From: Limnoperna fortunei
Taxonomy: Eukaryota > Mollusca > Bivalvia > Mytilida > Modiolidae
Assembly (NCBI GenBank): GCA_944474755.1
Contig: OX104113.1
Span: 51,723,644 to 51,787,643, forward strand
Length of the DNA: 64,000 nucleotides
Direction of reading: 5' to 3'
The position numbers and the translations under genes are program-made. Positions 11,180 through 24,100 of this stretch are shown piece by piece. The notes under the pieces were generated by a model, which did no database searches, was not told the DNA's origin, and was given only the letters and a program-made list of their open reading frames with translations. The stretch's first letter is position 1. Each line of letters opens with the position of its first letter.

Positions 11180-12009
11180 TTATTATATAGATCAAAATTG
11201 TTTTCGTAAAATTTTCATGCTTAATCCTAAATTTTGTGAACGGCGGATGAATATCTGTATAGTACAAAACCATTGTGACGTTTTAGCGGGAAAAAACCCG
11301 AGAGTGAAAATAAACGATAATTTTCACATGTGATTTACCGTGATTTCTGTCACTCGGAAAATTTCGATATTTCATCTCTATCTATATAATAATAAAACTT
11401 TTTTTTTTGTGTGGATATTTTTGTACATTTGGAACAATACAAGTTTTTACATTTTGTGCTATTGAAATATTAGCAGCTATGTTATTTAAAAAAAAGTTAT
11501 AAAGTGTGACTGTAATTAAAACTTATTAAAATTTTATTTAATATAATTTTTAGTGGAATTCTTAAATCTGTGTTTCAATGTGTCTATCTAAGTTTATTCA
11601 AAATAGTATCCAACGAATAAATTAATCTACATTACTTCATATCCACTGAATAAAAAAGAATCTACAGTACTATCCCAATAAAATCGTGGAATTATTTGTA
11701 CATTGTGATGTGATTTCTTTCTTCTAACAATGCAGCATGAAAATGCTGAATGGTTTTAAAGCACTCACATGACATAACAATCAACAATGTCATGTTACAA
11801 AAAAAAAAAAACCACAAAAAACACCATTACAATAGTAAACAAATTCGAGCACTGTCACAATTTCGTACAACGAACTGGTTATCTTGGAAATCATCAGACG
11901 ACTTTATAAAAAATCTACATCAATTTAAATTTAAATTTAAAGAATTGCACCATCATACCCTTGGAAGGTTTTAAAAATACAAAACCGAAACAGACATCAC
12001 TGTTCAATT
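11180..12009 (-). other. 3' flank / probable 3' UTR of GTF2A1
   Basis: This is the region after the GTF2A1 stop codon. AATAAA signals on the - strand occur at 11593-11598 and 11533-11538 and could end the mRNA. The true end cannot be chosen from sequence alone. Confidence 0.4.
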
Positions 12010-12117
12010 TCACCATTCTGCATCACCATTAGCTTTTTGGAAAACGAAGTCTCTGCCATTGAGATTCATGATGCCATCTTTTAAATAAAATTTCCACTTG
12101 TTTTTATTTCTGTTTAT
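12010..12117 (-). CDS. GTF2A1: GTF2A1 exon 9 (stop codon)
   Basis: The acceptor is TTTTTGCAG. The exon encodes INRNKNKWKFYLKDGIM through NGDAEW and stops at TGA (12010-12012). The C-terminus matches the universal TFIIA end (DAEW). Confidence 0.97.
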   Translation of the reverse strand: MNRNKNKWKFYLKDGIMNLNGRDFVFQKANGDAEW

Positions 12118-15100
12118 CTGCAAAAAAAGTGTTAATTGAAACAAAATTATAATTTGTAAACAAAAATGTTATTATTTAGCACCAACTGTTGGTTTTTAAA
12201 GTGTTCCCTATTATGTTTCGCCAACCTCTGCTCTTGTATCTTCAATGTGGCAATAAAACTACAAAGATTTTAAACCTAACCAACCTTGGTTTTATGGAAT
12301 GCCAAACCTCCTGGTTCCATCACTGTAGTGTGCGAGTTGGTTTGCTGGTGAAAAAGGCTGGGTATGATACTAGAACGAATAATCATACCCTCGCTTTTTT
12401 TTTTGGGGAGGGTATGAATAGAGTCCCATTACTCGTAATGTAGCAGAGCGGGAGTGAATCATTCCCGGCAATTTGATGTCCAAAAGAAGTTGCATATACA
12501 ATTAGATGTGATCGATCTTGATATCTTTCGACAGTGTCAACATTGTTTTATCGGTTTTGTGTTTAAAATCGATCATTATTGATATGTGATGATAGTTATT
12601 GCCGTTTTTAATAACCCGTTGTGTTTTGTGTATAAATTGACATTCGTGTCTCTTTTCAAGTACGTTTACTACATGAAAAACTTTGAGAAACCCTAAAATG
12701 AATGGCCAGTTGCAGCTTGGGTAATACAAATGTAAATTACTGGATTCTTTACACGTTTATAATAAAATTAGGTCACATAATCCATATACGGAAAAATGAT
12801 CAACATAACATTTACCACGTGCATCATCAAAGACGAAAAAAAAGAAATTTCTTCAATAAAGATCGTTTCCCGTTAGTTTCACAATGTCTAAAGCTTTAAT
12901 AACATAAAGAAGATGAATACTATGTTTGAATTTTGCATAAATAGATGGAAGTTAGAATTTTTTATTTGCTACATTATTCTGCTGTTAATCAGATAAATCA
13001 CAAAACTAACTTCGGATTATAACGGCAGTAAAATTCGGCGTAGGTATGATATACCTTATTAGTAAAAGGTGTATCCAAAGATAATTGCATAGCAATCTAC
13101 ATGTACTGAATTCAGAAATTTGGTTATATTCAGTAACATTTTGATGTGTTGAAAAATAGAACCAAGTTTATTCTTTATTAGTAACTCGCTACAATAACCA
13201 GTAACTTTATTACCTTATCATACTGGCAAACAATCCCATTAAATCAAATATTTAGTTTGTTATAACCCCAAACTATTCTACAGACAGTCATCTGTGTCAA
13301 ATCACATAATTACCTTATCATACTGGCAAACAACCACATTGTCTGTGTCAAATAAATCTGTTGGGTCTTCATCACTGACATCATCCTCAGAGTTCAATGG
13401 TTCCTGTAAACAGACATAAATAAAATTGTCGTACTCCACATTTTTGTGCACAAAATGGATCATTGGCTCAAAACTGTCCTATTAAATTGCACGGAACATG
13501 TACTTTGGTTTAACCTATCTGTGTGAGAGATATAATTAAAGAGGAACCCTAGATGGTATTTAATCCTGCAATGGTCATATGAAAACACCTAAAATGAATG
13601 TACTGAATGATAATTCTGATATGCATATTCATTGACACTGCAAAGTCTTCTGGTAGTCATACTAGCCACAGGCAAATGCTCTAAAAAGTAGATGAGACAG
13701 TATTAATATTTTTAGATATTTTACGTTTCAAAATGGAGAGTAAGCATTTCAAACACTTCGAGACTTTTCTTCCTACTATGTAAATCAACTAGAGAGAATT
13801 CCCATGACTCATGGACAAACATAACATACATGACATTGTTGATAAATACAAAATTAATTTTGCATTTGTCACAAAATAGACATATTCAGCAATCTTTGCA
13901 TTTACAAAGAAATATAGCAAAGAAAACAGACCTAGCAACAAGAGCCAAATATCAAGGGACAGTTACAATCAAGATATAGACAAATGTAACACAAAAACCT
14001 AAAAAAACAAAAAAAACGGAAAGAGAGTAACCCGAACTCTATAAAAACCATGGGTGCACTCAGGTGCTCCGGACGAGAAATCAGTGCCTGACTATAATTA
14101 GACACCCATCAAGTTACTCATTGTTATGTCTAGGGAAAAGTGAAATCCAGGAATAGTAATCACTACATATGACTTAGTGAAAATACTGATGAGACACTGA
14201 TTCCCATAACGATCAATCAAGTCATGGTGACAACAATAGAACTTCTGAAGAGATACATGTAACATCAACCTAGGTACAACAAACCCTTGTTTGAGTAGAT
14301 TAGCAGTCAACAGCAGTGAACAGTCTAGAAAATCGGAATACCAATCGCAGGATCTAGAATAACATATAAGTTATGAAAACACAAAAGTCACAAAGGCTCA
14401 TAAAAAATAGTGTATTTTCCAACAATGTATCTATATTGGATACTTAGAAATAATTTTTTAATCATGGATTTTGTGGGGTACATGGAACCTAAAGTTTGGG
14501 AGTTATATAATAAACAATAAACACTATTTTAACCTCTTCCTCTCCCTGAATTTCATCATCGTCATTTCGGTTTTCATCATTTTCATCATCATCGTTGTCA
14601 TCGTCATCATCATCATCATCTTCTGAACTTGTATCATCTGCACCATCAAACTGTAACAATCCTTGAGGATTCTACAATTAAATACAATAGATCTTGTTAT
14701 AAACAGGAATGCAGATGTCCTTTCTGAAAATTTTGTCACAAAAATAAACATGAAAGCTTTATAGAGTTTGTACAAAAAAGATTATTTTCACGAGTAGACA
14801 GTTCATTACTTCCAAAAATCCTCAGACTTCTATATACAACGGAATTGACAAAGTTGTGTATGCATGACGCGGCAAGCTTCTTAAAAAATATATACACAGT
14901 CAATCGGCAATGAAGAAATGAAAAATAAAAGCAATTCAAATGAGCCTAATGAGAACAATTGATTTGTAAGCATGACTGAAGTTACAAACTAATTACAGCT
15001 TAATGTACAAACATGACAAAAATATTTTGAAGTGCAATCTTTTGCAATTGTCTGTTCCAAAACCTTTCAGAGATCTGCTATAGAACTGCCACATTGTAAT

Positions 15101-18100
15101 GATGACCAAAAACTTGCAAAAAATACATTATCCTCGTTGCATTGAATATTTATTTTTATTTATTTACCCTAAAACAGTGTGTATAGTCTGCATTTATGTA
15201 TTGTCCGCACCCCTTTCTTGGACCAGAAAATTGCGGAAAAATTCTTATATGCATGTATGATCCTCACGTACAAGTTGTAACAAAACGTCCCAAGATGAAG
15301 ACATCCAAGTCCGACTTGGCCACTCTTCTTAACAAGTTTTTACTTTAATATGTAATTATTTCTCTGTTTAAATATCATTTATGTTTATACATTTATTCAT
15401 TTCTAGTGATTGTAGTAAATTAAATTAAAAATAGAGCATTCTCATATCATCTATTTTGATCGTTGTTAAAACGGAAAATCACACATTTCGAAACCAAAAC
15501 AAGTTGTCAACTTTGATTCATCAACCAAACAAAGAAAACAAAAAGATAACACGTTTTATTTTAATCCCTGAATGATTGCAATCAAAACATCGATCTTCAA
15601 ACACTTGAGGTTACATAACGATGCCATTTGCATTTTACGCAATACAGGCTACACATCTACTATTTTCGTATCTGTTTTAATTTTTATTTGTCCTATAGAA
15701 TTAATGTAATATTACTAAAATAATTTAAGTAAAAATTAATATCATAACAACGCATACATATGGAAGTTTGTAAAAGAATTATGTTAGAATAGTACGAAAA
15801 TACATCGTATGACACTACAACAAAATGGCGACTGCCATTGACAACAATCAACGGGACAAAAAAAAACCCGATCGAGTCTGTATTTATGTATAATCAGCAC
15901 CATTCCGTTCAACTAAAATTTAAAGAAAAAAACTGCTGACAATACGACCCTAATTACGGTATTATTTATTTATTATTCAAGTGTAACAGTTGGTTATTCA
16001 AAGCTGTCCAGTAGTTATACAGACCCTATTTTGTTTTGATAACGAAACAGATGAAAATAAAGTTTTCATATCTTATCTTAGATGTGTTTCCATTCAGCTG
16101 TCAAACCAAAGAATGCATTCTTCTTAATTCTTGTTGTTTATTTAAATTAAAGAATATTATACACATGTATGATACTAGCTTAGCAAATTCTTTTTTCCTA
16201 AATCATTTGTACATGTATACTGACACGAAACAAAACATTTTTTCATACATTAGATATGCATGCATAATATATGAGGTATATATTCAGGTAGAATATGTTG
16301 CAATCTCTAATGTAATTGAAGTTAATGATGTTGTTTACTCTCGTCAACATTGTTAGATAATAGCATTTTGTCATCAACTGCATCATAAAATGACCCTTAA
16401 AAATTTTTTTTTGACTTCCTTAACCCAGCTGTAGAGGGTTATAATGACCCCTACTTTAATATTCAAAAACACTGCATCTATACAGTTTCATGCTATGTTA
16501 ACAATTTACAAATAAAAATCAAAGACAGAGAGTCAGTTAACAGGAAGTAGGTGAGCGACAGACCTAAAATTTAATCCCACATTATGGGAGGCCATGCTGT
16601 ACTGCATACCAAATTTCAAGAGAATTGTGATTAGTTGTTGCTGAGAAAACTATTACGAAAAAATTTTTCCACTCCCGCCCGCCCAACATTCACCATACAA
16701 TAAGCCGCATTTGCACTCTGTGGAATCTGGCCAAAAATGTACTTAATGGCATTTGGGAAAGAACTAAGCAAAGTACATGACAAAACTTGAATATGTACAA
16801 ATTTTAGTAGTGTGCTTGATAAATTGTTAAATATTGTTAAAATGGTCAAAGTCCAATAACTCATACAAAATTTGATGACTTTAAAATCCACACATCAGAG
16901 CAATAACTATCAAATATCAAAGACATCTATTGAGGGGTTTCAGAGAAGATATGTCCACAAGATCTATAATTTAATAACATTGCTAAAATGGCCAAAGTCT
17001 CATAAATCCTACAAATTTGGATGAATCAAGATGGCAGTGCACAAATCAATCTGTCAAGCCGTTTCAGAGGAGACGCATCCACAACTGGTGAATAAATAGG
17101 TGGCAGTCTGCGTAAAGTAAAATGTTGTTTATGTTGTAAATGAGGTTCAATGCCACTTTCTGTAGTTTTTTCATCTACATTGCCAGCCAGTTTTTATAGT
17201 GAGTTAGCTGGAGTACCCCAATCTAATCATTACCATTAAAATAAAACATGTAACATTCTAATTACCTGACTATTTTGGACTACAGTGGGCACCTGCCTTT
17301 GTACCAAGGTGGCTTGCTGTGGTATGGTGGTAACAAGCTGAGCTTGTTGTTGCTGAGGAATTGCTCCTTGTATAATAAACTGTCCATTACCTGCAAATAC
17401 CAACAGTAAAGATTTAGAACCATTTTGATTTGCTGCTAAAAAATTATAGCAAATAATTATACATACTAAAACTAATATAGTAGGTGCCACTGTTAAGTGT
17501 TTCTTAATGACTCCTTTCTTTCAGCTTCACTCTTGACTAGACTTATTTCACTTATTATCAAAAAGAAATACAATTTTAACTTATCAACTATTTGTTCATT
17601 TAGGATGCCACAGATATCATACCATATACCAGTATAAAATTTATCCAGTATAAAGCATAATTTTTTTATGAACAAATGTAACAAGATAACATTACACCTC
17701 TGGGATTTCAAAATATCCATTTTGTTATAGACACACAAAATGTAAATAAAAATATGTTCAAATTTTATACACAACTCCATTTTATACCAAGGATGTCCTT
17801 ATGAGTTTTACAACTACCTTTAATTAACAATTCAGAGCATTTTTAAATTGCCCTCTCACAATAGGATTATTTTTAGCACAAGGATTCATGCATCTGTCAA
17901 GTAAAACCTGTCACTTTACTAGAACACCACAGCTTGGTTAAAATGATAGAACCCTTTGTAAATTATATAGTGGTCTTCAATGACAAGAAATAAACATTTT
18001 TGGAGCTCAAAATATATATACATGTATATGTATATACTAAATCCCAGTGGCTGCACTGGGCTTCAACAATTGCTCCAATTGCGATTTTTTTTTTCATTTG

Positions 18101-21100
18101 GCAACAAAATATTGTGTCTGGCGATTTTTTTGGCACCTAGGTTTTAAAGAGTTTAAACAATGCACACACATGTTAAATTTACCATAATTAGTGATTGTAT
18201 TATTTACGATCCTTCGTCTGCTTTCTCTGGTCGTAAATACACGTGTATTGTGTAGTATCCAGTGACGTGTGTTATTTGGAGTTATAAAAACGGAGATCAG
18301 CAAAAAATGAATAAACAAAGTTATCTGATGAAAAGCAGCTTTTCCTGCGTCAGAGTTAAATAGAAGTGTAATAAAGCAATTAATGCTGTTAATTAATGAA
18401 TAGAAATAACAAAACAAACTTATTTTTGTAGTAACATTTTTGTTATAATGTAATTAAATACTGATATGAAAACTGACAACATAGTTGTTGTCAAGTGATT
18501 TCCAGACCGAATGTCCGTCTTAATTTGGGAATTAAAAAACTCTCACACATGCCTAGATATACGATCTTACATTAGTACGAGTGGATTATCGGATTTCTCC
18601 AATCAAGATAGTTAAATTTCCATAATTTAACTATCGAGATTGGAGAAATCCGATAATACAAGAGTACTAATGTAAGATTCTGTTTCTCTAATTTTAAAAA
18701 GTAGTAAATTTGCGAAACGAAGTACAAATTCTCCCAACCCAAATTTTATGTTCATGACATGAATACGCGGTAAATTGAAGGCGTTTTGTTTATGATGTCA
18801 TGAGTTCTTATTGAGACGTTATTATTTTTAACCAATCAAATGCTGAGAACAACAAATTCACTAGTGACGAGAAACATTTTTTCCACACCAGTCAAGCGGT
18901 TGAAATATTACGTCAACATTAGAGAATTCAATGTTCAGTATATTGGTGTTATGTTCATTCATAATGATAGATGTTTCCAATAAATTTAATTTTCTGGTAA
19001 CAAGAAATCAATCACACATCTTTACATGATTAAAATAAACTAATTGTACGGGCTGCTTGAGATCAAACTATTGAAAAAAAAAAAATTAAATCAAACTATT
19101 GAAAAAAAATAGGGCATCTAATGGGACATTAAATGATACCCCGCCACGATATTCATCAATAGTTAAATATATTTGTATATACTAGTATACTATACTGTAT
19201 ATACTATACATCCACTAGAATACAGAGACAGAAAGAAATGAGTTATCTTTCTTAGACCAGAAAATTTCATTATTGTCAAATTTAGAAAATTTATAAAGTG
19301 GCAAAACTTCAATAATATTTTTCCGATCATCCTGAAAATTGAACTTGACCTGTATTTTATTGTACTGAACAGCTGTGCAAAATATTATTCAAATCCCTTG
19401 AGGCGTTTTCAAGTTATCATCTGGAAACCTTCGGGGGTATTTGAAAATTTATAAAGTGGCAAAACTTCAATAATATTTTTCGGATCATCCTGAAAATTGA
19501 ACTTGACCTGTATTTTATTGTACTGAACAGCTGTGCAAAATATTTTTCAAATCCCTTGAGGAGTTTTCAAGTTATCATCTGGAAACCTTCGGGGGACAGA
19601 CGGACTGACGGACAGACACTGAACTAAACTGAGGGTATAACATAATACCTCGCCACTTCGTGTGGCGGGGTATAAAAATTAAAGAGTCCGCCAAACTTGG
19701 ATTTCATCCAACAATATTTTCAGTGTGTCTAACCAAATGTCATATATGTTAAACAATTTTGCCAGGTCTTATACGGGTCTAATGATTTCTAATCTGGCGA
19801 CACTTTTATAAAACTGGCAATGGAAAAATGCAGTTGGTGATTTTTTTTAAGCCAGAGCAGCCCCTGTAAATACTTACTAGTAGGTAATAATGTAAATCCT
19901 TGGGCTGCTAAAGCTTGAAGCTGTTGCTGGAACACACCCTGTGGTAATGCCATTGCAGCTACTGCTGCAGGTTGACTCTGAAAAATATTTATACCATAAT
20001 TAATCTTGTAATCTCCCCAAACAATTAAAAATTGTGAAGTTAAGCTTTGTTATAATAAGTGCACATGATGAAACCACAAAATTCAGCAACCATGAAGCAA
20101 ATTTTTTTTGAAACCGTTAAAATTATATAATAAAGTACCATATCAGCAGTATTCTCTTTTAGACCAGTATTTGGTAATTGCACTTGGGACTGAAATGACA
20201 CTATTGCTGACAGCATCACAGGACTTGGATCGAATGTGGCAATAATTCAAATGCAAATTTGAACTAACATACATGTAACACTTAACCCAAGACTTGAAAA
20301 AGTTTGTTCCTTTATAAGTTCAATTTCCATCATAACATGCAAAAGTTATGGGGGGGGCCTCCATGGACAGATGGGTAAGGTTGTCATCTACATTTACTAT
20401 TGATCACAATACTTGTCAACACTTAGGTAGCAGGTAGGAGTCTATCAGTAATATGCGCTCGACCTCAATTTTAATTGAAAAGGATTCTTTTGTATCAATT
20501 CTTTGGATTACTAGTACTTCTCCCCAAAACAAACTGGATGACATGATATAGCAAAAAAAATTACTACCAATGACGTCAAATACTATTTAAACAAAAACAA
20601 AAGTGATTACATGTCAGTGTTCTGCCCAAGGTGTACAATTTTGTAATCTGAATAAAAATCCTATCTTTTGGATCAAGCTACCTGCTGTCTAAATTAACCA
20701 TTTTTTGTTTATGTTTTTTTCAATGGTAACAAAAGTTCTTGCTAGCCTTAATAATGAATGTTGGTACACAAAATTCTCCCTAACCTTAATTTGAAATGTT
20801 CTGACACAAAGTTCTCCTAACAGTAATTTGAAATGTTCTGACACAAAGTTCTCCCTAGCCTTAATATGGAATGTTCTGATGCAAAGTTACCCCTAGTCTT
20901 GATATAGAATGTTCTAACACAAAGTTTTCGCTGGCCTTAATATGGAATGTTCTGACACAAAGTTTTTCGCTGGCCTTAATATGGAATGTTCTGACACAAA
21001 GTTTTTCGCTGGCCTTAATATGGAATGTTCTGACACAAAGTTTTCCCTAGCCTAAAAATGGAATGTTCTGACACAGTTTTTGCTGGCCTTAATATGGAAT

Positions 21101-24100
21101 GTCCTGACACAAAGTTTTCCCAGCTTTAAAATGGAATTCTAGCCTAAATATGGAATGTTCCGAGACAAATTCTCCATGGCTTTAATATGGAATTCTAGCC
21201 TAAATATGGAATGTTCTGATACAAAGTTCTTCCAAGCCTAACTATGAAATGTTCTGACACAAAGTTCTCCCTAACCTAAATATTAAATGTTCCGACACAA
21301 ACAACAATGTATGCGCACACAAAATATAACTTTGAAAGCACTTAATATAATTTTCTGTAGGTGATTGGTTGGTGGTTGAAGGTAAAAAATAAAGATTGTT
21401 TTCAAGGAAACAACAAGAGAAAAATAAAACATCATATAAGTTCTGAGAATGACTGAAGAACATCAAACTTAAAAGTTTAGTACTTTAAATATGTACCGGT
21501 AAATGAAATAAATGGAATTTTTATAGTAGTTATTTGGAATTTCTTGACTCCAAAATATTATGTGTACATTTATATTGCCTACAGGTTTAAATGTGCTATA
21601 AAACTCTGTCAAGAAATGCAATACAAGTTAAAATTTGTCAATTTGAAGAAAATCACATGGCCTTTAGAAAACCTGGGCAGAACACTGATTTTGGAGAGGA
21701 TATCAACATACACGAACTAAGTAGTTAGCAGAGCTCAGTTGGTTCTCTTTGTTGTAAAGCTAAAATAAAAATGGGTAGGACACTTTAAATCTCATCACAA
21801 AATACCCACTTACTGACTGTGAGCACACCAGTGGATATTTTCTCGGTTTCATAAATATGTAATGTCTTATTTTGATTGGTTCCTAGAACTTATATCGAGA
21901 AATTCACAACCAATCACATGACAAACATGATTTCGGTCAGTAAATGTGTCGTTTCCATAAAGATTGTTATTGAGATTTTCAATCCACTTCATGAAAACTT
22001 TCCAAAAAAATCGAAGAATGGACACAGATGCCCCCGCAAAATGAAGTCCCAAACAGAAAGTAGTTGTCTGACAGGTCTGAAAGTCACTTAGGACGTACAA
22101 CTTGTGATACTGAACCACCCTGCCATATTTCAAATTGATCTCAACAAATCACAAAACTTAAATTAGGTTTGTATGGCAGTATAATTTGGCTTTTGTTCAC
22201 AGACAGTCGCGGGGCATAAAAAAAACCTGCACACTTTAGTCTAAGAAAAGAAATATTTATTTTGGATTGTTTCACAAGTTAGCCTAGGTGAGTAAGTGAC
22301 AGCATAAGAAGAACAAGACAATCCATGTGTTTCTAACACTGTTTTTATCTTTGAACTGGATTAAATACTGTATAAATACAGTAAATCTGTGTAGCTACAA
22401 TATTACAAGACCAACTTGGCTCTTACAAGTAGTACATTCAGTTAAAAAAAAATAGTAAAAAGTAAATAGTTCTTTAAACGGTCTTGAATGTACAAATGTA
22501 CACTATATTGCCAGTACCTTTTCATGTAAATACATGTATATATGTATGTAACCATGTAACTGGATGTATTACTAAAGCATACAGTTATCATGTACAGGTG
22601 CTGTAAATAGGCATGTATAGTCCACACCCCTTTTGTAGACCAGAAAATTGCGGAAAAAATGTCTATATGTATGTACAATTCAGATGTACAAGTTTTCACA
22701 TAGAGCCCAAGATGAAGACATCCGAGTTTGACTTTGTTGTGCTTTTTAAAAAGTTCATAAAAAAGTTATACAGTAGTCCCCCTCTTATACGATCCCTTCG
22801 CCAGCGACCACCAGCTTTATCCGGCCAAAACCCTGATGCATTTGGTGTTTCTAACGTAAAATTACCTCTCCCGAACGACCACCCCTTAAACGGGACCAGC
22901 GACCACATTTTTTTGACACAACAACGTAAATTCCCCTCACGAACGTCCATTTTCACTAACCGGATGATTATTTTGGATGTCTCGAATAGAACGTGATTTG
23001 GTTTTATTATCGTAAACCAGTTCGGAAACAGTTCAACAAGCGGTAAACAAAATGTCGAAATCGTGTAATAGAAAGGTTTTTAAGCTGGATTGAAGGGAAA
23101 ACACGTAGGATACAGTAAATTAGACAGAACTTTAATAAACTACGAAGTGGAACCTGGGCAGATAATAAAAGTGATAAAAACAATGATAATGCAGATGAAA
23201 CAGGAACAGAAACATTCACTGTTAAGAAGACTTGGAATTGTTATATTATCATTACACATTTTTAACAGATAAGAACTGCACGAATTCTTTTTTATTTTTA
23301 TTTATAATGAATAATAAAATACAAATATTTATTTTGTGTGATTCTTAATTACTTCACAGCTTTTGCTGCTAATCAACCGACCAAGCTCTATAAACCTGTA
23401 TAAATTGTATCCCCTCAAGAAAGACCACCCCCATTATAAGACCACTTTCATGACTCGGATGGGGTGGTTTTATAAGAGGGGGACTACTGTAATTGGAATA
23501 TGAAATTTATTTTGTCCTGCAATACCAATTATGTTTATAGTTTAATTTATTTAATGTGCTGGTAATAAATAAAATATTAATTAGTGCATTGCAATATTGT
23601 TTTTTTCCGATTGTTGTTAAAATAAAGTCAACAGATTAAACATATTCCGAAACCAAATCCATTTGTCAATTTTCATTAATCAACAAAAGCAAAGAAACAA
23701 CAAGATTACACAATTTACTTTAATCCCTTATCCAGTGCAATCAAAACATTGATCTTCAACAACTTTGGTTTACTTGCACTGGATTAGTAATGACACCATT
23801 TGCATTTTACACAAACAATAAAGCATCTATTTTCGTACTCATTTATCATCCAATATAATAAATATCTTCTTACATGTTGTAGTTAAATTTTATTTAGTCA
23901 TAAAAAAAAATACATGTGTTTCCACCCTACCTACCCTAAAGGTTTTTTTGCCTATTCTGGACAAGCACTATTAAAGTCAAAATGTTACTCCTATGAAAAC
24001 CAGTCAAAACTTAGAAAAAAATAAAAAGTTTTGCCTACCTACTGACCCTGTTTTTCAAAAGCATGTTAGTGGAAACAATGTTTTTTTTCTTGGCCTTAAT

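Larger units (their letters stand above)
17391..19877 (-). other. GTF2A1 intron 5
   Basis: It contains the 115-bp hairpin at 18564-18678 and the Helentron-like element at 19136-19673. No coding sequence is recognised. Confidence 0.8.

Noticed and set aside
22613..22996. 127-codon + strand frame over the transposon end
   Set aside because: It runs from repeat copy B straight through the inverted end of the pogo-like element, so it is a chance frame. It is not a transposase.
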